A DNA stretch of 19,678 nucleotides, from the NCBI GenBank assembly GCA_964369425.1, contig CAYJGW010000048.1, forward strand, positions 1-19,678. Direction: 5' to 3'. The position numbers were made by a program, and so were the translations under genes. This stretch comes from CAUPWF01 sp964369425. Lineage in GTDB: Bacteria; Bacillota; Clostridia; Lachnospirales; Lachnospiraceae. The notes beneath the pieces are model-generated. The model had not been told where the DNA came from. It worked only from the letters and a program-made list of their open reading frames with translations, and ran no database searches. This document shows, one piece after another, positions 7,903-15,091 of this stretch (positions are counted from its first letter, which is position 1; every line of letters starts with the position of its first letter).

Positions 7903-9150
7903 CTATAACAACACTTCTTTTAACTGTATGTATTTTAATTGGATAAGACGATATTTTTCTAAGATCACAAGCATTTCGTCTTTGATTGTATCATCTATAT
8001 CAGAATAATTATGGGCAATCAAATCTACAATTTGTGCATCTAAGAGATGCTTTTTGGCCATATCATTTAGAATGGATATGGTACGTCGCCAAGAATATCC
8101 ACCTTTATAACTTCTTGAAGTAATCAATGCACTAGTAATATCTGCAATAGCGAGTATCCGGTCCATTTGGGATAAATCTTTTTCAGTAAGACCAAGAGGG
8201 TATCCACTACCATCCAATTTTTCATGATGGCGACAAGCGATTTCAATAATTTCATCATCTAGAATACCGCCTAGAATTTCTCGTGTAAATACCACATGAT
8301 TTTTCATTTCTTCCATCTGAGAGGGGGTTAAACGTCCAGGAAATTCTAAAATGTCAGAATGAATAGCAATTTTTCCGATGTCATGAACAAGTGCCGCGTA
8401 AAACAGTTGCTCTTGCTCATCGGAATTTAAACCAAGAGCCTCTCCGAGATATAGACTAATGGTAGTCGTGTTTACCGAGTGGTGTACAGTAACTTCGCTT
8501 TTAAAATCGATGGTATAAACCACCATTTCTAGATATTTATTCGCATCTTCGATATCGATATCAAAACCATTCATACTGGTATCTAGCCAAGTTGAAAGGT
8601 TTTTATCCCAACCATCACACAGAAAGTTATTTTCTTTTTGTGCATTTTGAAAGGCATCGATAAATTCTGGGGAGAACAAATCAGTCTTGCACAAGGTATG
8701 TTCTAGCGTATCAAGGGATTCGCCGTTTAGTAATGCGATATCGATACGATCAGATAAATGGATAAGTTGTGCATAATTTGCAATGATAGGATCTACATCA
8801 GCAAGACTCTCATGAGAGGCGTGGTGATATAAAATTGCTTTGGAAAGCGCACTCAAAGGTGATAAGTATTTCAAAAATAGATAGCCATAAATGGCATGAG
8901 AATCTACATCTACAGTCTCAAACTCTACCATTCGATCAATCTCTTCTGTCTTATAGGCACCAATGTCGTGAAATAGAGACAAAAGAGTGAGTTCTTGTGG
9001 GTGAACTCTAGCAACTGTTGGAAGTTGAAAATTGATATGAGAGGCGATATAGGCAACGCGAACCCCATGGTCTACTAATCGGTCGTCATAGTATTGTAAT
9101 GCATGTGAGCAAAGCCGTATTATTTCGTGTGTTCTAGATATAGATTCCAT
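7903..9150 (-). CDS. Tandem HD / HD-GYP domain phosphohydrolase (predicted c-di-GMP phosphodiesterase)
   Basis: The 415-residue cytoplasmic protein contains two HD-type metal phosphohydrolase domains and no membrane segment or receiver domain. The N-terminal HD keeps a plausible full ligand set: His28, His61-Asp62, His85, His109/His110 and Asp134. The C-terminal domain is a canonical HD-GYP with His223/224, His256-Asp257 in HDIGK, His285, HHEKLDGSGYP (308-318) and Asp337. HD-GYP enzymes usually hydrolyse cyclic di-GMP; some act on other cyclic dinucleotides, and the substrate cannot be fixed by sequence alone. It follows the acetyltransferase gene by 15 nt, with AAAGGAG 7 nt before its ATG, so the two form an operon. 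No clear terminator was seen in 7811-7902. Confidence 0.88.
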   Translation of the reverse strand: MESISRTHEIIRLCSHALQYYDDRLVDHGVRVAYIASHINFQLPTVARVHPQELTLLSLFHDIGAYKTEEIDRMVEFETVDVDSHAIYGYLFLKYLSPLSALSKAILYHHASHESLADVDPIIANYAQLIHLSDRIDIALLNGESLDTLEHTLCKTDLFSPEFIDAFQNAQKENNFLCDGWDKNLSTWLDTSMNGFDIDIEDANKYLEMVVYTIDFKSEVTVHHSVNTTTISLYLGEALGLNSDEQEQLFYAALVHDIGKIAIHSDILEFPGRLTPSQMEEMKNHVVFTREILGGILDDEIIEIACRHHEKLDGSGYPLGLTEKDLSQMDRILAIADITSALITSRSYKGGYSWRRTISILNDMAKKHLLDAQIVDLIAHNYSDIDDTIKDEMLVILEKYRLIQLKYIQLKEVLL

Positions 9151-9165
9151 AAAAAGTCTCCTTTA

Positions 9166-9690
9166 TTACAAGTATAAATTCATAAGTATTTCATCGTAGT
9201 ACCTATCATTAATTTTAAAAAAATCAGGATAGATACCAATTTGTCTAAATCCCATTTTTTCATACAGTTTGATGGCACTTTTGTTTTCAGAACGGACACC
9301 GAGGTGTAAAATTTCTGTCTGTCCAGTATTTTTGGCGTAATCAATTAAAACGTTCATTAAATGTGTTCCAACACCTAAGCCCCAAAATTTCTTTTTTACT
9401 GCAAGAGCAAGATTAGATTGATGAGAAACACGCTTTCTACCTTGCGCCATAACATTTCCAAAACATACAATTTCGTTGTCTACTCGCCCGATAAAAAAGG
9501 CGGAGGCACTCGAACGATTGACGTTTTCAATAAATTTTTTTTCGTCTTCGAGAGACATGTTAAATTCATCTTTGCCAAAGAGTAGATTATCGCTTTCACC
9601 ACCTACTGAATTCAAAAAATCTATAATATCTTCGGCATCAGATGTTTTTGCTTGTTCAATACTTAAATATAGTCCATTTTTTAATTCCAT
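9166..9690 (-). CDS. GNAT family N-acetyltransferase
   Basis: This predicted acetyl-CoA-dependent acetyltransferase has 174 residues and a single Gcn5-related domain. The acetyl-CoA pyrophosphate loop is at about 98-109 (VKKKFWGLGVGTH). The typical GVRSENKSAIKLYEKMGFRQIG block follows at 131-152. The acceptor (small molecule, peptide or protein) cannot be told from sequence. The frame opens five codons earlier, but in that version the GAGG at 9700-9703 would be inside the gene. That GAGG is 9 nt before ATG 9690, so the inner start was chosen. It is the promoter-proximal gene of a two-gene unit with the HD-GYP protein. Confidence 0.85.
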   Translation of the reverse strand: MELKNGLYLSIEQAKTSDAEDIIDFLNSVGGESDNLLFGKDEFNMSLEDEKKFIENVNRSSASAFFIGRVDNEIVCFGNVMAQGRKRVSHQSNLALAVKKKFWGLGVGTHLMNVLIDYAKNTGQTEILHLGVRSENKSAIKLYEKMGFRQIGIYPDFFKINDRYYDEILMNLYL

Positions 9691-9735
9691 ACAAATTTTC
9701 CTCATATTCGTTAAGGCAAGTTTTCAGTCTTGACT

Positions 9736-9744
9736 ATTATAGCA
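9736..9744 (-). promoter_or_regulatory. Extended -10 promoter for the GNAT/HD-GYP unit
   Basis: On the minus strand TGC-TATAAT (box 9736-9741) lies 45 bases upstream of ATG 9690. The -35 position is a weak TTTTCT. The remaining spacer up to the mnmH promoter holds a small inverted repeat GTTAG (9782-9786)/CTAAC (9799-9803) of unknown meaning. Confidence 0.5.
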
Positions 9745-9830
9745 TAGAACTAAGTACTAGAAAAGGAAATATAAGTAACAAGTTAGCGACAGTTTAACCT
9801 AACACCCCGGATAGACTGCTATGCAACTTC

Positions 9831-9859
9831 TTGTGCTTGGTATGAATAAATGCTACAAT
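9831..9859 (+). promoter_or_regulatory. Promoter for mnmH
   Basis: TTGTGC (9831-9836), a 17-base spacer ending in TGC, and TACAAT (9854-9859) make a good extended -10 promoter 29 bases before the GTG start. Confidence 0.65.
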
Positions 9860-9888
9860 AAAGGGAGAAGAAATGGAGGAATAGAGAA

Positions 9889-10702
9889 GTGCAAGAGTTA
9901 TTAACCAAAGATTTTAATAAAATTGTGATAGATGAAATACCACTTATAGATGTACGTGCAGAAGTTGAATTTGAGAAAGGCGCATTCCAAACTAGTATAA
10001 ACATGCCGATTATGAGTGATGAAGAACGTCATCAAGTGGGAATCAAGTATAAAAATGAGGGGAATGAAGCAGCGATAAAGCTAGGATACGAATTGGTGAA
10101 AGGTGAGATTCGCGAAGAGAGAGTGAATCGCTGGATTTCTTATATAAAAGAAAACCCAAAGACCATGATTTATTGCTTTCGTGGCGGGCAGCGTTCAGCG
10201 ATTGCGCAAGCCTGGATTAATGAAAGGGTGGAAACCCCAGTCGTAAGATTAGAAGGAGGATACAAGGCTTTTCGTAATTATCTTATTGATGCATTAGAGC
10301 CAGAAGCTTTAAAAGCACGTCCAATACTATTAGGTGGGTGTACAGGATCTGGTAAAACAATTTTATTAAAGCGGTTAGAACATGCAGTGGATTTAGAGGG
10401 AATTGCAAACCATAGAGGTTCTACATTTGGAAGACAAGTAACACCACAGCCATCACAGATTAATTTTGAAAATAATTTAGCCTATGCATTTATACAGCAT
10501 GCGGCAAAAGGTTATAGGAGTATGATTCTTGAAGATGAGGGAACCCATGTAGGTTCGTGCTATCTACCGCGTCCATTGTCTGGATTTTTAAAATCGGCAG
10601 ATCTTGTGCTAGTAGACGTCTCCTTAGAGGAACGAGTGCAAATTACACTGGAAGAGTATGTGGTTAATTCACAAAAAGAGTATATAGATGCAGTTGGAAC
10701 AG
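9889..10702 (+). CDS. mnmH: tRNA 2-selenouridine synthase (MnmH/SelU), 3' end lost in an N gap
   Basis: MnmH replaces sulfur with selenium at the wobble 2-thiouridine of certain tRNAs, using selenophosphate, and passes through a geranylated intermediate. The visible 271 residues hold an N-terminal rhodanese domain with catalytic Cys96 (YCFRGGQRS, 95-103) and a P-loop GGCTGSGKT (149-157). The gene starts with GTG; GGAGG is 9 nt upstream. The 3' end is in or beyond the N run at 10703-10802. If the run is really 100 bases, this frame would continue to 10962 and overlap the next gene by 85 bases, which is unlikely. Two other frames stop at 10817 or 10876, so the true gap is probably not 100 bases. 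The family implies selenophosphate synthetase elsewhere in the genome. Confidence 0.9.
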
Positions 10703-10802
10703 NNNNNNNNNNNNNNNNNNNNNNNNNNNNNNNNNNNNNNNNNNNNNNNNNNNNNNNNNNNNNNNNNNNNNNNNNNNNNNNNNNNNNNNNNNNNNNNNNN
10801 NN
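10703..10802. other. 100-N assembly gap at the 3' end of mnmH
   Basis: Exactly 100 N, the same length as the other gap, so a scaffold placeholder. It hides the C-terminus of MnmH and perhaps the -35 of a promoter for the following cluster. Confidence 0.98.
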
Positions 10803-10814
10803 AAAAGTACAATA

Positions 10815-10861
10815 TAGAATACATTTTTTTCATCAAATGGGTAATACTAACAGTATTGATG
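10815..10861 (+). promoter_or_regulatory. Possible promoter and nested inverted repeat before the choloylglycine hydrolase gene
   Basis: TAGAAT at 10815-10820 could be a -10 box whose -35 is inside the N gap. Downstream, CATCAA (10831-10836) and TTGATG (10856-10861) are perfect inverted copies, and AATACT/AGTATT (10843-10857, 3-base centre) forms a second palindrome that shares two bases with the first. The repeats end just before the GGAG Shine-Dalgarno. They could be an operator or a leader stem. Confidence 0.35.
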
Positions 10862-10877
10862 AAAAGGAGCGCGTGAA

Positions 10878-11876
10878 ATGTGTACAGCAATTACTTTACA
10901 AGAGGATGAGTTTTACTTTGGTAGAAATATGGATATTGCATATTCCTTCGGAGAACGAATAGTAATTACACCAAGAAATTACAAGATTTTATACAAGGAG
11001 TTACAAGAATGTGGAAGCCATTATGGCATTGTGGGAATGGCCAATGTCTCAGATGGGTATCCACTCTATGCAGATGCAATCAATGAAAAAGGTCTTGGTA
11101 TGGCAGGACTTAATTTTCCTGGATATGCAAAATACAATGTGGAAAAAGTGGCAGAACGGAAAAATGTAGCACCGTATGAATTGATTTTATATATTTTGGG
11201 AAATTGTTCAAACATAGAAGAGGCAAGAATGGCACTGAGTGAAGTTAATTTATTGGCAGTACCATTTTCGATAGAATTACCATTAGCACCACTTCATTGG
11301 ATTGTGGCGGATAAAAGTGGTAGCCTGACAGTGGAGCAGACAAAAGAAGGGATGAAAATTTGGGAGAATCCTGTAGGGGTGTTAACCAACAATCCAACCT
11401 TCGACTTTCATATGACGAATTTAAGCAACTATGTGTCTTGTAGTCCTTATGAACCAGATAATTATCTGTATCCAAATATTATATTGCCACGTTTGAGCCA
11501 TGGAATGGGGGGACGTGGTTTACCAGGAGATGTTTCTTCGTGTTCAAGATTTGTAAGAGCTACGTTTGCCAAAGGGAATGCTATATTAGAACCAGGTGAA
11601 GCAAATATGATTGCTCAATTTTTTCATATTTTAGATACCGCCTCAGTTAGTAAAGGACAAGTGAGATTAGAAGATAATAGACCAGATTATACAAGATATA
11701 GTTGTTGTGCAAATGGTGACAGAGGCATTTATTATTATAAAACTTATGATGGAATGACGGTAAATGCAGTAAGCCTTTGTCATCACGATTTAGAAAGAAC
11801 CTCTCTGATTGAATACGAATTAAAAACAGAGATGAAAATACAATATCACGAAATAGCAGAAGGAAAATTCGAATGA
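10878..11876 (+). CDS. Choloylglycine hydrolase family protein (probable bile salt hydrolase)
   Basis: This is a predicted N-terminal nucleophile amidohydrolase. In the family, bile salt hydrolases remove glycine or taurine from conjugated bile acids, and penicillin V acylases cleave the penicillin side chain. The 332-residue length is typical. Met1 is followed directly by Cys2, the nucleophile exposed after Met removal. Arg16 and Asp19 lie in FGRNMD, Asn79 in AGLNFPG, Asn172 in LTNNPTF, and Arg224 in the GLPGDVSSCSRFVRA block. This set matches the known catalytic residues of bile salt hydrolases. No signal peptide is seen, so it is cytoplasmic. GGAG lies 8 nt before the ATG. The next gene overlaps the stop by four bases (ATGA), so the two are translationally coupled. 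Bile salt activity is more likely than penicillin acylase, but substrate is an inference. Confidence 0.9.
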   Translation: MCTAITLQEDEFYFGRNMDIAYSFGERIVITPRNYKILYKELQECGSHYGIVGMANVSDGYPLYADAINEKGLGMAGLNFPGYAKYNVEKVAERKNVAPYELILYILGNCSNIEEARMALSEVNLLAVPFSIELPLAPLHWIVADKSGSLTVEQTKEGMKIWENPVGVLTNNPTFDFHMTNLSNYVSCSPYEPDNYLYPNIILPRLSHGMGGRGLPGDVSSCSRFVRATFAKGNAILEPGEANMIAQFFHILDTASVSKGQVRLEDNRPDYTRYSCCANGDRGIYYYKTYDGMTVNAVSLCHHDLERTSLIEYELKTEMKIQYHEIAEGKFE

Positions 11877-12973
11877 AGAAAATTTTTGAACAAATAAAGT
11901 TGGGAAATATGGAAGTGAAAAATAGGTGTGTACGTAGTGCGACATGGGAAAATATGACGACGGAGAAGGGGCATTTGACAAAACCGCTCATAGAGGTGTA
12001 TGAAAACCTTGCAAGAGGGAACGTGGGACTAATCATTACAGGATATGCGAATATTGTGGAAGAAGAACAACCAAACCCAGGAATGATGGGGATTTATGAT
12101 GATAGCTTCATTGAAGAATACAAAGAATTGACACAGATGGTGCAAGAGTATGGTGCTAAGATTGTGCTACAAATAGCCTATGGTGGTACGAAGACTACTT
12201 ATAATGTAGAAGAAAGAACGATATTTGCACCGAGTGTTGTTCCAGAATTGACAACAAATGTAGCGGGAAAAGAGATGACAAAAGAGGAGATTACATATAT
12301 TGTAGACGCCTTCGCGCAAGCTGCAAGAAGAGGAAAAGAAGCAGGATTTGATGCGGTAGAGATCCATGCTGCACATACTTATCTCATCAATCAATTCCTA
12401 AGCCCTTACTATAACCGGAGAAAGGATGAGTACGGTGGATGCCTAGAAAATAGGATGCGATTTTTGATTGAGATATATCAAAAAATTCGTAAAGAGGTAG
12501 GGGAAGACTACCCAATTCTCGTAAAGTTAACTGCTACAGAATTTTTTGAAGGAGGATTAACCTTTGATGAGACTCGGATTATTTGCAAAAAGATGGAAGA
12601 ACTAGGCATAGATGCAATCGAATTAAGTGGAAATGTACATGGAAAAGCAAAATCGATGATTGGTCAAACATTTGATGGATATAAAATCTGCGAGGAAGGA
12701 TTCTTTTCGGGGTATGCAAAAGTGATTAGTAATGAGGTGAAAATTCCCGTGATGACAGTAGGTGGATTTAAAAACATTGACAAAATGGAAACGCTTATTC
12801 AAACGAGTGACATTGAACTAATTGGTATTTGTAGACCATTACTAGCAGAACCAAATCTAATTAAGCGATGGGAAGATGGAGATAAGAAAGATGCAATCTG
12901 TGTACACTGTTCTAAGTGTAGAACAAAAAAGGGAAATTATTGTGTAGTATTCAAGAAAGAACACGTTGGCTAA
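11873..12973 (+). CDS. Old Yellow Enzyme-type NADH:flavin oxidoreductase
   Basis: This predicted FMN-dependent (beta/alpha)8-barrel ene-reductase has 366 residues with no C-terminal NAD(P)/FAD domains, unlike full-length enoate reductases or BaiCD. The active-site block EIHAAHTYLINQFLSPYYNRR gives His165, His168 and Tyr170, followed by the family motif DEYGGCLENRMRF. The C-terminus carries cysteines 343, 346, 349 and 357 (CVHCSKC, then seven residues, then C), a probable iron-sulfur cluster site. The ATG overlaps the hydrolase stop. OYE-type enzymes reduce activated C=C bonds, including those of 3-oxo-4-enoyl bile acid intermediates in 7-dehydroxylating clostridia. Coupling to a choloylglycine hydrolase makes a bile acid or other amide-released substrate attractive, but this is inference. 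Confidence 0.88.
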   Translation: MKKIFEQIKLGNMEVKNRCVRSATWENMTTEKGHLTKPLIEVYENLARGNVGLIITGYANIVEEEQPNPGMMGIYDDSFIEEYKELTQMVQEYGAKIVLQIAYGGTKTTYNVEERTIFAPSVVPELTTNVAGKEMTKEEITYIVDAFAQAARRGKEAGFDAVEIHAAHTYLINQFLSPYYNRRKDEYGGCLENRMRFLIEIYQKIRKEVGEDYPILVKLTATEFFEGGLTFDETRIICKKMEELGIDAIELSGNVHGKAKSMIGQTFDGYKICEEGFFSGYAKVISNEVKIPVMTVGGFKNIDKMETLIQTSDIELIGICRPLLAEPNLIKRWEDGDKKDAICVHCSKCRTKKGNYCVVFKKEHVG

Positions 12974-12997
12974 CAGTCTGAAAGAGAGGGAATTCCA

Positions 12998-14359
12998 ATG
13001 AAGTATATTTGTAGTATTTGTAGCTATGAATTTGATGAGGAAAAAGAAGGGAAAAGTTATGTGGAACTTGAAGTATGTCCGATTTGCAAACAACCAAAAG
13101 AAAAACTAATGGCACAAGAAGAAACAAAAGTAGAGCATAGTGATTTGACAGAAAGAATCGATTCATCTGAACGATATATGGCAGAGATACAAGAGATGGC
13201 AAAGTCAGGGAGGACACTCCATGCGGCGATGAGCACAAAGATGACGCTTCCAAAATGGGATGATATTTTATTTTTGGGTGCACAATTAAACCCAGCACCA
13301 CTATTAGATGATGCGATTGTAAATACAACTACTGTGATTGGGAAGAAAGCAAAGAAGCCGATGGTATTAGAAAGTCCGATTTATATTTCGCATATGTCTT
13401 TTGGAGCATTGTCAAGAGAGTCGAAGGTGTCACTGGCAAAGGGATCAGCAAAAGCCAAGACAGCTATGTGCAGTGGAGAAGGTGGAATTTTAGAAGAGGA
13501 AAAAGCAGCGGCATATAAGCATATTTTTGAATACATACCAAATAAATATAGCGCAAAAAAAGAAAATTTCATGGAAGCAGATGCCATTGAAATCAAGATA
13601 GGACAAGGAACAAAACCTGGGATGGGAGGACATTTACCAGGAGAAAAAGTGACGGAAGAGATATCGAGAATTAGAGGAAAAGAGATGGGGAAAGATGTAC
13701 AAAGCCCATCGAAATTCCCTGAGTTGAACTCTAAAGAAGATTTAAAATCTATGGTAGATTATCTAAGAGAAGAATCGGAAGGTAGACCAATTGGTATCAA
13801 AATCTCGGCTGGTAGGTTAGAGGAAGATTTGGAATACTGTGTATTTGCTAAACCAGACTTTATTACCATAGATGGACGAGGCGGAGCCACAGGGTCAAGC
13901 CCGTTATTCCTAAGAGAATCGACTACTATTCCAACAATTTATGCTCTTTCAAGAGCAAGAAAATATCTAGATGAACAAGGAGTGGATATTGACCTTGTGA
14001 TTACAGGAGGTCTTCGAGTGTCATCTGACTTTGCCAAAGCAATAGCCATGGGCGCGGATGCGGTAGCAATATCAACAGCAGCATTGATTGCGGTAGGGTG
14101 TCAGCAATATCGAATCTGTGGATCAGGAAATTGCCCGATGGGAGTAGCCACACAAGACAGTGAACTGAGAAAACGCATCAAAATAGAAGAGGCATCAGAA
14201 AGAGTATATCGGTACTTAAATGTATCCAATGAAGAGTTGAAAACATTTGCAAGGGTAATGGGAAAAGAGGATATACATAAACTTTCAAAAGAAGATATGA
14301 GAACTCTTGATAAAGAGATAGCGGCATACACAGGTATTTTACACGTAGGAGAGTGCTAA
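12998..14359 (+). CDS. Rubredoxin-like plus glutamate synthase-like FMN domain protein
   Basis: The 453-residue protein joins a short rubredoxin-type metal site to a glutamate-synthase central/FMN barrel. At the N-terminus Cys5-x2-Cys8 and Cys27-x2-Cys30 (CPIC) form a rubredoxin-like knuckle pair. From about 75 the sequence follows the GltB/GltS FMN domain, including SHMSFGALSRESKVSLAKG, GQGTKPGMGGHLPGEKV, IDGRGGATGSSP and ITGGLRVSSDFAKA. Cys368, Cys374 and Cys379 (C-x5-C-x4-C in GCQQYRICGSGNCPMG) match the 3Fe-4S ligands of glutamate synthase. There is no amidotransferase domain, so it is not a complete glutamate synthase. Stand-alone forms are common in anaerobes and of uncertain role. It starts 24 nt after the OYE gene and probably shares its transcript, so it may supply or accept electrons there. 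Confidence 0.87.
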   Translation: MKYICSICSYEFDEEKEGKSYVELEVCPICKQPKEKLMAQEETKVEHSDLTERIDSSERYMAEIQEMAKSGRTLHAAMSTKMTLPKWDDILFLGAQLNPAPLLDDAIVNTTTVIGKKAKKPMVLESPIYISHMSFGALSRESKVSLAKGSAKAKTAMCSGEGGILEEEKAAAYKHIFEYIPNKYSAKKENFMEADAIEIKIGQGTKPGMGGHLPGEKVTEEISRIRGKEMGKDVQSPSKFPELNSKEDLKSMVDYLREESEGRPIGIKISAGRLEEDLEYCVFAKPDFITIDGRGGATGSSPLFLRESTTIPTIYALSRARKYLDEQGVDIDLVITGGLRVSSDFAKAIAMGADAVAISTAALIAVGCQQYRICGSGNCPMGVATQDSELRKRIKIEEASERVYRYLNVSNEELKTFARVMGKEDIHKLSKEDMRTLDKEIAAYTGILHVGEC

Positions 14360-14388
14360 AATATTATAGATAAAGGGGAGCAAATGTC

Positions 14389-14991
14389 ATGAAATTTGAT
14401 TTACAAACATTAAAATGGACAAGAGAACCGAAAGATTTTAAGATTTTGGAAGATAAGATAGCGATTACGACTAACCCGCATACGGATCTTTGGCAGAGAA
14501 CTTACTATCATTTCAGGAATGATAATGCGCCCGTATTACAGGTTGAAACAACAGAAAAATATTTTTCATTCTCCTTTAAAGTGGAGTTTGATAGTAAGCA
14601 TCGCTTTGATCAATGTGGAGTTGTAATGTATTTAGATTCTGAAAATTGGCTAAAGGGATCGATTGAATATGAGAATGAGGAATTTCAGCATCTAGGAAGT
14701 GTTGTTACCAATAATGGATATTCAGATTGGGCAACGACAGAAGTAGCGGCAGACATTAAAAGTATGTGGTATCGATTAAGCCGGCGAGAGAACGACTTTT
14801 GTATTGAATGTTCCTTTGATGGAGAAAAATTCCAACAAATGAGAATCTGTCACATGTTTCATGCAACAGAGTGCATTAAATATGGAATCTATGCTTGTAG
14901 TCCAGAAGACTCATCTTTTACAGCGACCTTTACAGAGTTTGAAGTATCAGAGTGTAAATGGCTAGCACATACAGGGCAGCAGCCGAATTAG
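14389..14991 (+). CDS. DUF1349 (concanavalin-like fold) protein
   Basis: The 200-residue cytoplasmic protein resembles the DUF1349 family, which has a concanavalin/glucanase-like beta sandwich. Family-like segments include the N-terminal TNPHTDLWQRTYYHF, the FSFSFKVEFDSKHRFDQCGVV stretch at about 61-80, the ENWLKGSIEYEN strand and the SMWYRLSRR segment. The C-terminal GIYACSPEDSSFTATFTEF is typical of the last strands. No signal peptide or catalytic residue can be named. In yeast a relative is annotated as a regulator of enolase, which gives no useful guide here. GGGGAG is 8 nt before the ATG. It lies 29 nt after the glutamate synthase-like gene, so it is probably last in the hydrolase cluster. 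Confidence 0.8.
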   Translation: MKFDLQTLKWTREPKDFKILEDKIAITTNPHTDLWQRTYYHFRNDNAPVLQVETTEKYFSFSFKVEFDSKHRFDQCGVVMYLDSENWLKGSIEYENEEFQHLGSVVTNNGYSDWATTEVAADIKSMWYRLSRRENDFCIECSFDGEKFQQMRICHMFHATECIKYGIYACSPEDSSFTATFTEFEVSECKWLAHTGQQPN

Positions 14992-15041
14992 GAAGAGCTG
15001 TATTATAGAGTAAATGAAAAGGTTGTAAATAGTACTAACCC

Positions 15042-15085
15042 CATACCCCCTTGCATAAGATGGTAAAAACATCCTGTGTAGGGGG
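15042..15085 (+). promoter_or_regulatory. Hairpin sequestering the spoIIID Shine-Dalgarno; possible sigma-E -10
   Basis: CCCCCT (15046-15051) pairs with AGGGGG (15080-15085). After a one-base bulge the stem continues GCATA/TGTGT (two G-U pairs) and, past an A-C mismatch, GATG/CATC around a 7-base loop. The AGGGGG is the only good Shine-Dalgarno for spoIIID. A TTTT follows, so the same hairpin may also be a weak terminator for the upstream cluster. CATACCCC at 15042-15049 resembles a sigma-E -10 element, but the -35 is poor. Confidence 0.6.
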
Positions 15086-15091
15086 ATTTTA

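Noticed and set aside
10669..10962. Short frames running through the N gap near mnmH
   Set aside because: They are open only because N codons cannot stop. Their flanking residues show no recognisable domain.
10878..12973. Reading the hydrolase/OYE pair as a bai (7-dehydroxylation) operon
   Set aside because: The OYE protein is single-domain, without the flavin/NAD domains of BaiCD/BaiH, and no BaiB, BaiA, BaiE or BaiG-like gene is present.
12998..14359. Annotation as full glutamate synthase large subunit
   Set aside because: It has about 450 residues and lacks the N-terminal glutamine amidotransferase and C-terminal beta-helix domains.
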